In this document: piece by piece, positions 32,097 to 43,173 of the stretch
Layout: every line of letters begins with the position of its first letter
How positions within the stretch are numbered: position 1 is the first letter of the stretch
Origin: Argyresthia goedartella
Lineage: Eukaryota; Arthropoda; Insecta; Lepidoptera; Argyresthiidae
DNA length: 64,000 nucleotides
Direction: 5' to 3'
Assembly (NCBI GenBank): GCA_949825045.1
Contig: OX463813.1
Span: 2,976,001-3,040,000, forward strand
Notes under the pieces: generated by a model
What the model was told of the DNA's origin: nothing
What the model saw: the letters and a program-made list of their open reading frames with translations, nothing else
Databases searched by the model: none
Made by a program: the position numbers and the translations under genes

Positions 32097-33125
32097 TGTC
32101 ACCGTAAGATTGTTAAAACCGTAAGTTGATAAACTAACGTTGTTTTCTCGTTAGTTGGTCATCTATCGACATATAGCTAACTGTAGCGTACTACTTACCA
32201 TATGACGCGTTAGTTGATAAACTAACGGTTAAACCGTTAAATAGTAAACTGGTTTAAACTTGAATTGCAAACGAAATACCGGGGCAAACACTGTGGTAGC
32301 TTAGGTGAAGACTAGAGGAGGCGAGCGCAGCGAAGCCCATCGAATAGTCTTCGTATTAGGTTGACATGTTAAAACAAAATAAACGTAAATTCTAAACCCT
32401 GTCGGTCTGGTTTACTATCTGTCGATAGTTGTTCAACTAACGCGTTAGTGTAAATTTAATTTAAAACGAACAGACTCCTTAAGACAGCTTTTTAAAGAAA
32501 TTGACATACTAACTGTAGCTAGTCAATTTATTTTCGAAAATATAATGTACGTACGCAAGAACCTTACAAAATTTCCCAAACTTAGCGATAGCTGTAATGT
32601 TAACCTAAGAAATAATCACAGACTACTTGCGCCCCGGTTTAGAGTCGCGAAGGTTAGCAATTCTTTCAAGGGTCAGTGCATTCTCTACTATAATAAAATA
32701 CCTCTGGAGATTTTGAAATTGCCATTTGAGCAATTTAAAATCCATGTTAAAGCGACTTTGTCGAAAAAGGGATATTACATTGTTCAAGATTACTTAAAGG
32801 ATGGGTCTGTATGGGGTTAATCTGGCTCAACACAGACCTTGCTGTTAATAATTTTGTAATTATTTATTCCTGCTTATTAATTATGATAATGACTAAATAT
32901 AATATTTTGTATTAATTAAGCATAAGCAATTTTTGAAAAGAAATCTAAAAATCAATCTGTGGGAGTTTCTACGCCCTTCTTCTCCCACAGTAGTACAATG
33001 TAGAGAAGTGGCAAAAAATGACGATTGCTAAGTATATGTAAATATCTACAGTAATAAAGACATTTGTTATTTGGTATTTGGTATTTGGTTTATCAACTAA
33101 CGGTTTTGGCTATCTTACGGTGACA
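32097..33125. mobile_element. hAT-like non-autonomous DNA transposon with nested insertions
   Basis: Starts TGTCACCGTAAGAT and ends with the inverted ATCTTACGGTGACA-type sequence; about 37 bp of terminal inverted repeat pair with few mismatches (both continue AAAACCGT..GTTGATAAAC). TATGTATG lies on both sides (32089-32096 and 33126-33133), an 8-bp duplication as made by hAT transposases. Subterminal CGTTAGTTGATAAACTAACG motifs recur. Inside are a family D-like piece (32290-32380) and a LINE 3' end (32545-33088). No transposase. Confidence 0.8.
32545..33088 (+). mobile_element. LINE 3' end inside the hAT-like element
   Basis: The plus frame 32545-32820 (91 codons) ends with IPLEILKLPFEQFKIHVKA, then TLSKKGYYIVQDYLKD and VWG, a LINE ORF2 C-terminus. 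The 3' UTR has CCCACAG, TGTAGAGAAG and TATATGTAAATATCTACAGT, ending in AATAAAGACATT and (TTTGGTA)n. Related copies are at 34249, 40063 and 53082. 5' truncated, recent enough to keep an open frame. Confidence 0.8.
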
Positions 33126-33886
33126 TATGTATGTAGTTTTTGGCGCACCATTTGAAAAAAGTCCGGTCTCCTGAAATTTTCTAGGCCTCATGTGGGTAGT
33201 TCAATAAAACTTGTTTCACGTTCGGAGTCTAGAGCATCAGCTGGGTTTACTCTAGAGTAAAATCTATTTGAACCTGATCGAGTTACCCCTAGACTTATCG
33301 TTTGATAAAAAAAACATACGATTTCAACCTCAGCTTAAAGTGTTAAATTTCAAAATCGCGATCCAGTTTTCAAAAGCTCCTTTACATGTGGGTTTAGTAT
33401 ATGTTTGTAAATAGGCTATACATTTACTAATTAGCATTTTTTTGCTTTACGTCTGCACAATAATTTTGCCTCTGCCCCCCGTATGGCTAAAGTATGTGAC
33501 GCTTTATTGTTGTTGCTTTACGTTCTAACGTTGATGGAAAGCATCGTGAGGTAACCTTCATATATCGATTGTTAGGGCGCTAGGCTAGTCCTCTGTCCCG
33601 TAAAATAGACTGAATATTGTATTTTACAAGCACACTTGTGCCTCTTGACGAAAATAATGACTTTGACTGACAATGTGACTGAATTGTGCGAGACATTGAG
33701 CTGAACTATATATACTGATTTTGTCCTACGAAATTACTGAATTGCGCGACTAGAAAACTGAAAGACAGCAACTTGAAAATCTAAACGAGCATTGGATTTT
33801 GTTATTCTTACATGTTTATACATGTCGTCATACAGTCTTGCACTAGTACGGTGAGCACTACACAACTCACTAAAACAACTACTTAA

Positions 33887-33996
33887 CCCCTTAATACATG
33901 GTAACCCATATATGGTTTCATAGATTTTGAACTTTATTACCAAGCAATAAGGTTGAAAATCGCGACCCATTTCGGGTAAGGCTATGCATTGAGGGG
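33887..33996. mobile_element. Small TTAA-flanked MITE
   Basis: A 110-bp unit, CCCCTTAATACAT to ATGCATTGAGGGG, with imperfect inverted ends of about 20 bp. TTAA lies on both sides (33883-33886 and 33997-34000), the piggyBac-type target. A second partial unit (TTAACCCCTCAATGCAC) follows at about 34005. Confidence 0.65.
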
Positions 33997-34232
33997 TTAA
34001 TGTATTTAACCCCTCAATGCACTTGTTTTTGTTAGTAAAAGGACATTTTTTTATGGGTTTCGTTAGTGGTAACTAGAGTTATTTTTTTATGATTTTTATT
34101 TATGTCAAAATTTCTAAATTTCCAAAAAAAAACTCGAAAGACGAGAGGGGCTATGTTTCGGGCACCCCCTTTACCTTCCCTTTCCTTCACAAACCCTGAG
34201 TCACCGCTACACCGAGTCAGTCTTTATGCTAA

Positions 34233-34755
34233 CCCGAATGGCCGAGTCAAAGTCAAAGTCAAAGTACTTTATTACTGTAGATATTTACATATACTTAGCA
34301 AACGTCAATTTAGCCCCTTCTCTACATTGGACCACTGTGGGAGAAGCAGGGCGTAGAAACTCCCACAGATTGATTTTTAGATCTCTTTTAAAATAGGTTG
34401 AGCTTAACTATTACAAATATGAAAAATTTAATTATTATAATTAATAAGCAGGAATAAATAATTACAAAATTATTAACAGCAAGGCCTGTGTTGAGCCAGA
34501 TTAACCCCATATAGTCCTGTCGGCAGTGACACTGCCTATGAAGCCAAGGGACCCAGGTTCGAGCAAATATTTGTTTGATGAGAACGGATGTTTGTACCCT
34601 AGTCATGGTTGTTTATCTATCTAAGTATAATATTTATCTATATAAGTACGTGTATCGTTGTCTAGTACCCAACATACAGGGAATCCTAGTTTGGGGCTAG
34701 ATCAATGTGTATAAATAGCGTCCAAGGTATTATTTTATTATTATTATTATTATTA
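34233..34755 (+). mobile_element. SINE A interrupted by a LINE
   Basis: The head CCCGAATGGCCGAGTC (34233-34248) breaks, and the copy resumes GTCGGCAGTGACACTGCC at 34519 and runs to GTCCAAGGTATT with a long (ATT)n tail. The interruption is the reverse LINE at 34249-34518; GTC is repeated at the joints. The B-box region is damaged (GGTTCGAGCAAATATT). Confidence 0.88.
34249..34518 (-). mobile_element. LINE 3' end inserted into SINE A
   Basis: Read on the minus strand: GGGGTTAATCTGGCTCAACA, CTGTGGGAGTTTCTACGCCC, ACTTAGCATATAC-type marks and AGTAATAAAGTACTTTGAC ending in (TTTGAC)n. Same family as 32545-33088 and 40063-40435. It carries about 270 bp of the 3' end only. Confidence 0.85.
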
Positions 34756-34829
34756 TTTAGCCATTAGTAATTCGTAATTCAGTTTTTTTTCGCTCGTTTC
34801 AGGTAATTCGGTTGTTCGCGGTCATTCTC

Positions 34830-35003
34830 TCAGTTAGTTCTTTATTCGCTCTTTTAATTATTTCCCTTCTGAAGCCGTGCTGATGCCAAGTACTATTTAT
34901 TATTTAGTGCTGATGCTCCTACAGTCTCTGTCTTTTCCTGATATACGGAATTTCGTTCGACAAGGTTCCATGTGCTTCTCACTTGATATTCTTCCAGAAC
35001 AAT
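34830..35003 (-). CDS. Candidate terminal exon of an unknown host gene
   Basis: On the minus strand a good splice acceptor (TTTATCTTCTCGTTTCAG, ending at 35004) is followed by 36 open codons to TAG at 34895-34893. The residues are of mixed, non-repetitive composition (EEYQVRSTWNLVERN, then YQEKTETVGASALNNK). AATAAA lies at 34846-34841, about 50 bases past the stop. A second phase is also open to a nearby TAA, so the frame is not proven. No upstream exon was identified, no family is recognised, and no other copy of this sequence was noticed in the window. Confidence 0.35.
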
Positions 35004-35199
35004 CTGAAACGAGAAGATAAACACAACATCAAACATCATATTTTATGTTCACAACGAAATAACACCTCGATTTGGTCTCAGTACGATTTTCCATCTCTTG
35101 GGTTTAAATATAAATAAAAACGGACAAGGTTATATAATTGCCGGGTTCCATATTTTAGGAATTTCTCAGTCTTAGATGTCTGACAAAGTAAGTGCTGCT

Positions 35200-35402
35200 G
35201 TTTCGGCTGATATTTAATCGCACACCAAAAACAGGAATTTGCGCAGCAAAAAAGGATCAGCAAAAACATTTTTAATGTTTTAAATATTTAATGAGTACTT
35301 AAGTTTTTGTTTTAAGCATGTTTTGTTGTTGTTACATGTTGAACCTAACAAGAAGGATAATGGGGGCTTCGCTTCGGTCACCCCAACATTTTCACGTTTT
35401 GG
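35200..35402 (-). mobile_element. Family D MITE, diverged copy
   Basis: Terminal TATTTAATCGCACACCAAAAA then GCGCAGCAAAAAAGGATCAG, and the core CATGTTGAACCTAAC and GGGGGCTTCGCTTC near 35370. It opposes the copy at 36089. Confidence 0.65.
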
Positions 35403-35530
35403 GCTAGCATCCTGTCAGGAAAAACAGTCTATTGAATAAACCCATATGAACATAGTTCTGACGGTATATTTGTTTTGGTGTTAAATGTGTTCCGGAGTTA
35501 AAGCTATATAATCATTTGTGAATGTATAAT

Positions 35531-35770
35531 ACCATGGTCACTATTTACACACATTGATTTAGCCCCAAACTAGGATTCCCTGTATCTTGGGTACTAGACA
35601 ACGATACATATACTTGTATAGATAAATATTGTACTTAGATATATAAACAACCATGACTAGGGTGCAAACATCCGTTCCCATCAAACAAATATTTGCCACC
35701 ACCGGGACTCGAACCCGGGACCCCTGGCTTCGTAGGCAGGGTCACTGCCGACTCGGCCATTCGGGTCGTC
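35531..35770 (-). mobile_element. SINE A, near-complete reverse copy
   Basis: Head at 35770 (minus strand GACGACCCGAATGGCCGAG), intact A and B boxes and 3' domain. It lacks the final GTCCAAGGTATTA. Confidence 0.9.
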
Positions 35771-35905
35771 ATTGTGTGAGGAGATGGCGCGAGGAACCAG
35801 AGAGACTTCTCCTGGATTGGCAGAAGAACGCAAAAGCTAGAGACGTGTGGACCAAGAGTGTGAAGGCTTTTGTCCAGCTGTTGGAAAAACTACAGATAAA
35901 ATAAA
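35771..35905 (+). pseudogene. Possible LINE ORF2 C-terminal scrap
   Basis: The frame reads RRWREEPERLLLDWQKNAKA, then RDVWTKSVKAF and QLLEKLQIK to a stop, followed by AATAAAG. The W...A..R..W spacing resembles the ends of LINE ORF2 proteins, but the fragment is short and could be host coding. Confidence 0.3.
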
Positions 35906-36088
35906 GTTACCCTCGGTCTTTTTTACATTTATGTGAGTAAATGGATTTTGGGTTTACAACGGAACCCCAAAACCAGAAGATTAGATAAGATAAAGGGAGC
36001 GGCGTAAATCTTCATACAACAAGGTTATATCGGAAGACGCCTCCCTAGAGAGGGGAGAGTAGGGCAAAATACAGAGAGCTCAATATCT

Positions 36089-36316
36089 ATGGGAAATATT
36101 AAACTTTACATCAAAAGTACTGATTTCCACAGTAAATATCCCTTATATTTGCTGCGGTAGCTTAGGTGAAGGGTATCCTTCGTGTTAGGTTCAACATGTA
36201 AGAACAACAAAACATAAACTTAAGTAATCATTAAATATTTAAAACAAAAAGTGTTTTTGTTGATCCTTTTTTGCTGTGCAAATCAGTATTTTTGATGTGC
36301 GATTAAATACTAGGCA
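36089..36316 (+). mobile_element. Family D MITE with terminal inverted repeats
   Basis: The left end TTACATCAAAAGTACTGATT and TCCACAGTAAAT is matched inverted at the right by TTTGCTGTGCAAATCAGTA and TTTTTGATGTGCGATT, about 35 bp of terminal inverted repeat. The core is CTGCGGTAGCTTAGGTGAAG. No transposase. Confidence 0.7.
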
Positions 36317-36524
36317 ATAAATCTTCTCTATGTATAAAAATGAAAAGCCAAATGTTTTGTTAAGCACGAAACTCTCAAACGGCTGGACTGATTTTGATAA
36401 ACTTTTTAAATTAGACTATTCGTTGTAACTCCGTCGCATACGAACATGGATGGTGGCAATAGGTCTGTGGAACGCGCTTCCATGCGCCACCAGGGACGTC
36501 CATCTCTCTTTATCTTTAAGAATC

Positions 36525-36877
36525 TTTATCTACACACGTATCATAAACCCTCTTTAGTGCGTACAAAAACCGCACGTTACGATCAGCATAGTGTTAAACT
36601 ACTTGGTAAAAACTCATTTCTTATCTGAAAAATTACACATTATGAACATAATGTGTATTTTTTCTACAAATTATGACAATCAAATTTCGAACGCCGACGC
36701 CCGCCTGCATGCCGCCCCTAGTTTGTCTGTGAAGTTGGTTCTGACATTCAAATTTCGAACGCCGACGCCCGAAGTTGGTGCTACAGAACAAGCTAAACAA
36801 CTGCAGAGCCACAATGCCGGTCAAACATGCGGTTCCTGAACACATCAAAGAGAGCTTATGATATGTGTGTAGATAAA
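36525..36877 (+). mobile_element. Family K repeat
   Basis: Begins TTTATCTACACACGTATCA, ends GATATGTGTGTAGATAAA, and continues with the family flank CTAGTGTATGTAACTGTAC to about 36975. It has an internal duplication (CAAATTTCGAACGCCGACGC occurs twice, near 36680 and 36750). Confidence 0.75.
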
Positions 36878-37159
36878 CTAGTGTATGTAACTGTACATAA
36901 TTAGGCATTAAACTCTCGAGTGATATTATTATGAAACTCTCCCTCCATAATGCAGCAGTCACATAAACTACTATTTAATCAGATTTATCTTTCTCTTTCA
37001 CTGTTTTAGCCTTTAATATGTGTTTTATTTCATTTATTATATGTTTTTCTTACAAACCCACTGTTTTCACTTACTTCTTTTTGTATAGGTAGTAAATTTA
37101 CTAATCTAATCTAAACTAATCTAATAAATAATGTTTTATTCTTGTATTTTTCCACAAGG

Positions 37160-37260
37160 TCTGCCTGTCACTTCCTATATTTATCCTTTCCATCCTGGGT
37201 TTTCTGGAAGAAATATCTTATTAAAGATAAGTTTGACTTTGTTAATATGCAATAATTAAT
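37160..37260 (+). mobile_element. LINE 3' UTR fragment
   Basis: GGTTTTCTGGAAGAAATATC, then AAAGATAAGTTTGACTTTG and a TGCAATAATTAATTAAAT end, matching the 3' UTR of the LINE at 4136-4834. Confidence 0.55.
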
Positions 37261-37276
37261 TAAATAATGTAGCCCA

Positions 37277-37556
37277 TTATAGTCCCCACCGAGGGGCACC
37301 GGCCTTTACCCGGATACGAGTAAGATTAAGCCATACTCCGCCACGCTAGCTCAGTGCGGGTTGATGGAGGGGTTTTACGACCACTACCAGGTAGCGATAG
37401 TAGCCGGGACCTACAGCCTAACGTGTCATCCGAAACACTGAACTTCCGATAATGTACTTAAGATAAATTAGTTATCTCATTGGTATATGGTCAGGAATCG
37501 AACCTGCATCTCTTGTGTGAGAACCAAGCGTGAAACCAATTAGACTACGGAGCTAC
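37277..37556 (-). mobile_element. SINE C, most complete copy
   Basis: On the minus strand it opens near 37556 with TCCGTAGTCTAATTGGTTTC, then a B box with GGTTCGATTCC. The body follows: CCAATGAGATAAC, CGGAAGTTCAGTGTTTCGGA, TAGGTCCCGGCTACTATCG and ACCCCTCCATCAACC, with a CCGGTGCCCCTCGGTGGGG end. Confidence 0.8.
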
Positions 37557-37972
37557 ATGGAGAAATATGCAATTAATAAATAAAAATATATGAAGGCTCA
37601 GAAAGGTTTTTACGGACAGAACAAAAAAGAAATGCTCAGGGAATACCCGAAACATCGAAAAATCCCTCTTTGGATGGCTTTACTAGCGAACAGGGTTAGA
37701 TAAATCCGACTCTTTTAATAAATATATTAAAAAAAAACAGATTTTAGATATTCAACCGCAGCATTTTATATTCTGTAAGTGGTTAGGACTGTCAAAAGCC
37801 ATACGAACACGTAATTTACAGGTGAACTTAACCTCTAACATCTGCTGCGATCTTTCTTTGAGGAAGATAATCCTAATAATTTTCAATCTGAGCGCGTTAA
37901 GCAATATCTGACTGTACTGGATGGGTCTCCCGATTCTATGTGGGTTTTGTTTCGGGCACTTCCATTATAATT

Positions 37973-38480
37973 ACAAAGCAGCGCTGTCTTCCGCTGACAA
38001 AGCAGCACTTCCTTCCGCTGATAATGCAGCGCTTCCTTCCGCTGACAAAGCAGCGCGTCCTTCCGCTGACAAAGCAGCGCTGCTTTCCACTTACAAAGCA
38101 GCGCTTCCTGCCGCTGTCAAAGCAGCGCTTCCACCCGCTTACAAAAAAGCGCTTCCCTCCGCTGACAAAGCAGCGCTTCCCTCCACTGATAAAGCAGCGC
38201 ATCCTCCTGCTTATTAAGCAGCGCTTCCTTCCGCTTACAAAGCTGCGCTCCCTTCCACTGACAAAGCAGCACTTGCTTTCGCTGACAAAGCAGAACTTCC
38301 TTCCGCTGACAAAGCAGCACTTCCTTCCGCTGACAAAGCAGCACTTCCTTCCACTGACAAAGCAGCACTTTCTTCCGCTGACAAATTCCGCTGACAAAGC
38401 AGCACTTCCTTCCGCTGACAAAGCAGCACTTCCTTCCACTGACAAAGCAGTACTTCCTTCCGCTGAGAAAGCAGCACTTC
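37973..38480. repeat. 24-bp minisatellite, about 21 units
   Basis: Unit CTTCCTTCCGCTGACAAAGC plus AGCG/AGCA, with point variants and one shortened unit near 38387. Because 24 is a multiple of three, several frames stay open on both strands (189 codons plus, 169 minus), giving eight-residue repeats such as LPLTKQRF or CFVSGRKR. These are by-products of the array: no start context, splice signal or non-repeat coding flank supports a gene. The right half is more homogeneous than the left. Confidence 0.95.
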
Positions 38481-38535
38481 GTATTTTAAAAAAAAGTTCC
38501 CTCAGTTAACATAGACGCATAATCTCCATTGTTAC

Positions 38536-38646
38536 TTCGATGGGCTAGCTCCAAATTATTCACGCTATATTGTGTATTTAATAACTGGCTTAAGGTAAAT
38601 GCAACTTTATCTCTGCTAACCGGTATGGGAAAAGGCATGATACTTT
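38536..38646 (-). repeat. Family M short repeat
   Basis: Reverse copy: CGATGGGCTAGCTCC, AATAACTGGCTTAAGG, then GGTATGGGAAAAGGCATGA. Confidence 0.6.
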
Positions 38647-38649
38647 GTT

Positions 38650-39419
38650 TGTTGGTAAATAAAAGCCAAGGCATACATTACTTAGTTACGAATTTGTGTA
38701 CATTTTACATTAATATTAGAATTTTTTTTTGCATACATTTTATTTGTGAGTTCAACCAGCGGAATGGTAAAACTAACTACTTTTATCCTATTTTTAAGGT
38801 AACAAATTTTACTGAGTGATAGAAATATTTTTATGACATAATTCGATTTTTCAAACTTTTGTTCAACTTTTGCAAATCTTGACATTTATTACCCTAATAA
38901 ATACCTATATTGTTGAAAACTTCCGAGCGCATTACAAAGAATATAATACTTTCATCGAGTGCTTATACTTCAGAAAGTTTTACAATAATACTTTCTCAAT
39001 AGTTCGGAAGTAAACGAAAGCTTTCCACTACAAAAGCATTGAAATTCTGAGTATAATGCAAACAATACTATACAAAATATTATAGTGTATACTGAACCTC
39101 TCGTATTTCGACAATGAATGAAAAAGTTTTTTTATATAAAGGATATTCTTTACTACGACTTCAATTTCAGTAGTTGTATTAGTACAACCTTTCTAATGCA
39201 TTGTGTTTTATCGTACCGTACTATTCATTGGATGGATTCGGCTGAAATTTTCATGCTAACTAAATATCATAAAGCGCTCAACATATCGGTCATAATGCTC
39301 TTTTCTCTCCATTCTAGGTTTGCTGAAAAACAACTTGTCAGATATAAGATTATTATTTCCTATTGATAAATTTGTCTTCACAATATGATATGTATTCCAT
39401 TGTTTTTTTTCAACAATAT
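38650..39419. other. No gene seen
   Basis: AT-rich; short overlapping frames on both strands without motifs. Near 38940-39010 AATACTTTC- and AGAAAGT-rich sequence could form weak hairpins. Confidence 0.4.
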
Positions 39420-39660
39420 GACGACCCGAATGGCCGAGTCGGCAGTGACCCTGCCTACGAAGCCAAGGGTCCCGGGCTCGAGTCCTGGTGGGAGCAAATA
39501 TTTGTTTGATGAGAACGGACGTTTGTACCCTAGTCATGGTAGTTTATCTATCTTAGTATAATATTTATCTATATAAGTATGTGTATCGTTGTCTAGTACC
39601 CAAGATACAGGGAATCCTAGTTTGGGGCTAATCAATGTGTGTAAGTAGTGTCCAAGGTAT
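39420..39660 (+). mobile_element. SINE A, forward copy
   Basis: Complete head with A box TGGCCGAGTCGG, one B-box change (GGCTCGAGTCC), body and GTCCAAGGTAT end. Confidence 0.9.
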
Positions 39661-40062
39661 AAGGTACTTTATATGAGTGTCATAGTTTTAAGTATTTTTA
39701 GACACGCCAGTTCTCTGAACAATTCCGTACACTACATCTTGAGTGTCGTCCAGTCACGTCGTCATTTTATGTATACTTCCTGTTAGCCTTCGGCGTTGGA
39801 TAAATATAAGTATGAATTTTTATATTTTTCACCGGCTATCGGGCCGCCATTGTTCTTTGGGTGTATTTTCGTCACGGACTCGCAAACAGAGGTATGGTTT
39901 TATTCGATATTCGTGTTGCTTGAAGTGTCGCTTCTGACACTTTCCCCTTGAGCACTACTCAAATGCACGTGAAATCCAACGCATTACAAAGAAGTATCTG
40001 GAAATTAATTTAAAAAGCTGGATTTAAGTTACGACTACTACTAAATTCGGACAGAAACATTA
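39661..40062. other. No gene seen
   Basis: Frame 39743-39937 has no family signature; nothing else supported. Confidence 0.35.
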
Positions 40063-40435
40063 TATGCCATTTGCCATTTGAGCAATTTAAAAACATGCTT
40101 AAGCGACTTTGTCGAAAAAGGGATATTACAATGTTGAAGATTACTTAAATGACGGGACAGTATGAAGTAAATCTGGCTCAAAACAGACTTTGCTGTTTAT
40201 AATTTTGTAATAATTTATTATTGCTTGTTAATCATATTAATTAAATTTTTAATATATGTATTAGTTAAGAAAAAGTAATTTTTAAAAGAGATCTAAAAAG
40301 CAATCTGTGGAAGTTTCTACGCCCTGCTTCTCCCACAGTGGTCCAATGTAGAGAAGGGGCAAAAAATGAGGTTTGCTAAGTATATGTAAATATCTACAGT
40401 AAGTAATAAAGAACTTTGACTTTGACTTCCATTTA
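40063..40435 (+). mobile_element. LINE 3' end with (CTTTGA)n tail
   Basis: Begins in the last codons of ORF2 (CCATTTGAGCAATTTAAAAA, TTGTCGAAAAAGGGATATTA) and continues through CTGTGGAAGTTTCTACGCCC to AATAAAGAACTTTGACTTTG. Same family as 32545-33088. Confidence 0.85.
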
Positions 40436-40440
40436 TACTC

Positions 40441-41260
40441 AATTCAATTCAATTTGTTTATTGCAATAAATTACACGTTAGATGGAGGTGTTACAGTTCG
40501 CATCACTTAGATACAATGTAATTTTACCCTTCAGGTGTAGCAATTAGTATAAAAATAAGTATTTACATGAAAAAATATGTACACAACAACATTCATCCTC
40601 ATTTAAAGTAAAATAAACACGCCTATAATTAATTAATAGTAAAATAGAAAACTGTGGTCATTTGATATTAATTTATAGGTATAAATATTATATCATAATA
40701 ATGTCAGTCATAATAATTAGGAGATAATTTCAAAATGTACATACACACACAGGATTCCATGTCAAAATTATTAAGTTCACTTAGGCTATGAGGACACACA
40801 ATGATCATCAAAAGTTTCCCTAGAGCTACAGTTAATTGCATTTAAAATAAGTTATAGGTCATAATAATCAGTCTGAATTAGGAGATAATTTCAAAATGTC
40901 ATATACACATGATTCAATGTCAAAATTACAAAATTCACTTAAGCTGTAAGGACATATAAACACCAAAAGTTTTTTTAGTGCTATAAAAAATTTACGATAT
41001 TCTAAGACTACTAAGGCTTCTGGTAACTTATTGTAAACCTTTATGGCTATCATTTTTGTTCCCCGAGAGAAGGTAGTAGTTCTACATTGATATACTTACT
41101 TGATTGATGGATATTCTTGAAGCAGTGTCCGAATTAGGAACCAAAGAATTAAGTTTGAATTTCTTTGGTTGATCGAAGGTACCACTAGCAAGTGTATGCC
41201 TCTCTCCACGACTCTAAGGCTACAAGGGTTGTGAGTTTATTTTGACTAGTTAAAATTACT
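40441..41260 (-). mobile_element. LINE 3' end with partial ORF2, second family
   Basis: Minus frame 41053-40868 reads IKVYNKLPEALVVLEYRKF, then ALKKLLVFICPYSLSEF, a LINE C-terminus; upstream a frame-shifted FSRGTKM-type stretch adds to it. A long AT-rich 3' UTR ends at 40441 with a CAATAAACAAATTGAATTG-type terminus. The same terminus recurs at 54986. Confidence 0.7.
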
Positions 41261-41274
41261 GTACCTATATATAA

Positions 41275-41330
41275 TAAAACCGGTCAAGTGCAAGTCGGAC
41301 CCGCACACGAAGGGTTCCATACCTTTTTAT
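41275..41330 (-). mobile_element. Family T terminal fragment
   Basis: AAAACCGGTCAAGTGCAAGT followed by CGCACACGAAGGGTTCCATA: one end of the family T element only. Confidence 0.55.
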
Positions 41331-41880
41331 TTTTTTTAATAAAATTATATTAAATACTAGTAGGACTACATTTAAGACCGGACATCGAAATATTGAAAAA
41401 GAGTTTTGTATGTGTAGTATGTAAGTATTGAACTATGTACTCAGGGTAATGAAACTCTGCTCGTTGAAACCGGAAGTGGATAGAAGTTGAGTAACTTATT
41501 TACAGTAACAAAATAAATTTGATAAAAATCCTAATGCATTATAAAACATAAACACAACATAAACAACAAAAATCTCGCAGCAAGCTTTTATATCATAAAA
41601 ATTGTGTGATGTAATTAATTAGTCGGTTTGATTCAATTTAAAGTTTATTTTCTTCTTTTTAGAGCGTTTAATAAAAGCTTGTTTTTAAAAAGTTGTTTTA
41701 CTATTGATTTATTAAAGTTTATATTATTGTGCAATTATTTGATTCAATTCAAGAGGGAATCGACTGTAGCTATAAAATTCCTTTTCTAACCTACTGTGAA
41801 CTCACAATACTATTCTGCCCCATTACAAAGTAATTCAAATCGACCAAAATCTGTGCTTTCCCATACACTAAACGTCGATT

Positions 41881-42060
41881 AAACATAAACATTTATATAC
41901 AGACACATACATTGCTTCTGACCCCACACTGGGATATCTGGATACACATATAAACAACCAAGACCTGGCGATTTTTTTTCTTTTACCACCAGCCGGGGAT
42001 CGAACCCGTGACCTCCAGCATGGTAGGCAGAGCCTTAACCGCTGCGCCTCAAAGGTCGTC
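41881..42060 (-). mobile_element. SINE B, reverse copy
   Basis: On the minus strand the head GACGACCTTTGAGGCGCAGC, B-box-like GGGTTCGATCCCC, GGTCTTGGTTGTTTATATG and the 3' domain GTGTGGGGTCAGAAGCAATG are all present. Confidence 0.85.
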
Positions 42061-43173
42061 ATTTGAGAATTTGACATCAACTCCGTTGAATTTGCTGTGG
42101 ATTTGTATTACGATAAGGGGGTCAGATCGAAATATTCGACCAAGTCGATCGAAAGCGAACGGAGGTATTCATAAAATATTCCAAAACCAATCGCAATATC
42201 AGTAGAAACATGAGCGGAACTGAAGTTTATTTACCCAAGAAGGATACTGCAATGAGTTTCAATAAATACTGAGCGAATATTGGCATAGAATGCAATACTG
42301 GGGTAAATATGTAATACGGCAATGCCCACTCATATTCCAACTGTAAGTACTTTTTGCTGGCGTCATCTTTAAAATAACAAAGAAGAACAGGTTTAAGGCG
42401 ATGATGGAATAAAAATGCGCTGTCGAGTGGAAGTGAGATGCAATAATTAGTCGCGAATAAGAAAAAGCGGGATGCCAATAATGCACTCGCGACTAATCTG
42501 AAACAACGTTAGCGCCAAAACGTAAAAAAAAACATAAAAAATAAACTATTTCAGGGAATTAACTTTCAAATTGAAAATCGTTAGAAATACAATTGTTCAT
42601 ACATTGCAATTATCAGAGAGTCATATTCACTTACTACTGCGGTGTAATAGGATAAAACCATAAAAAAAGGGTTGACTTTGTATTTATTTTCTATCGAGAA
42701 AATTTTATCCAAACATGTTTTCCAATTAAGAATCTCTAGATTATATAGTCAAATTACATAAACCAGAAATTAATTACGATTTGCCCAGTATTTCCTGAAA
42801 AACACATGAAAACTGCACCCCATATTTATTTAATCAGCGTCTTAAAAGATGATGAGTATTGACAAATGCCCATGTTTGAATTGTTATTCCTATTAAAGGA
42901 GTTACTTCCCTAATCCGTAAAAAAAAGTGTCATGCTTCCCTCATCCAGAAAAAACCCTTTTCCTTGAATTGTAGATATGTTTTTGTCGAAATATATGTTT
43001 TTCATCTAAAACGTATAAGTTCTTGATATCTAAAAGGAATATTGATATGGATCTTGCGTCAAAAAATAAACTTAAAATATCTTACTACGTATTTTAAAAT
43101 TACAGACTAATAAAATAAAAACACACCATTTTTGCACGCAATATGTAGTATTTAATTAACAAACAATAACAAA
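42061..43173. other. No gene seen
   Basis: AT-rich; frames at 42227-42486 overlap in two phases with no motif. No repeat family recognised. Confidence 0.4.

Noticed and set aside
37973..38480. CRISPR-like array
   Set aside because: Units are contiguous and vary by point changes; there are no unique spacers, and the context is a eukaryotic repeat region.
37936..38509. Long frames on both strands in the 24-bp array
   Set aside because: Unit length divisible by three keeps frames open by default; no unique coding flank, start context or splice evidence.
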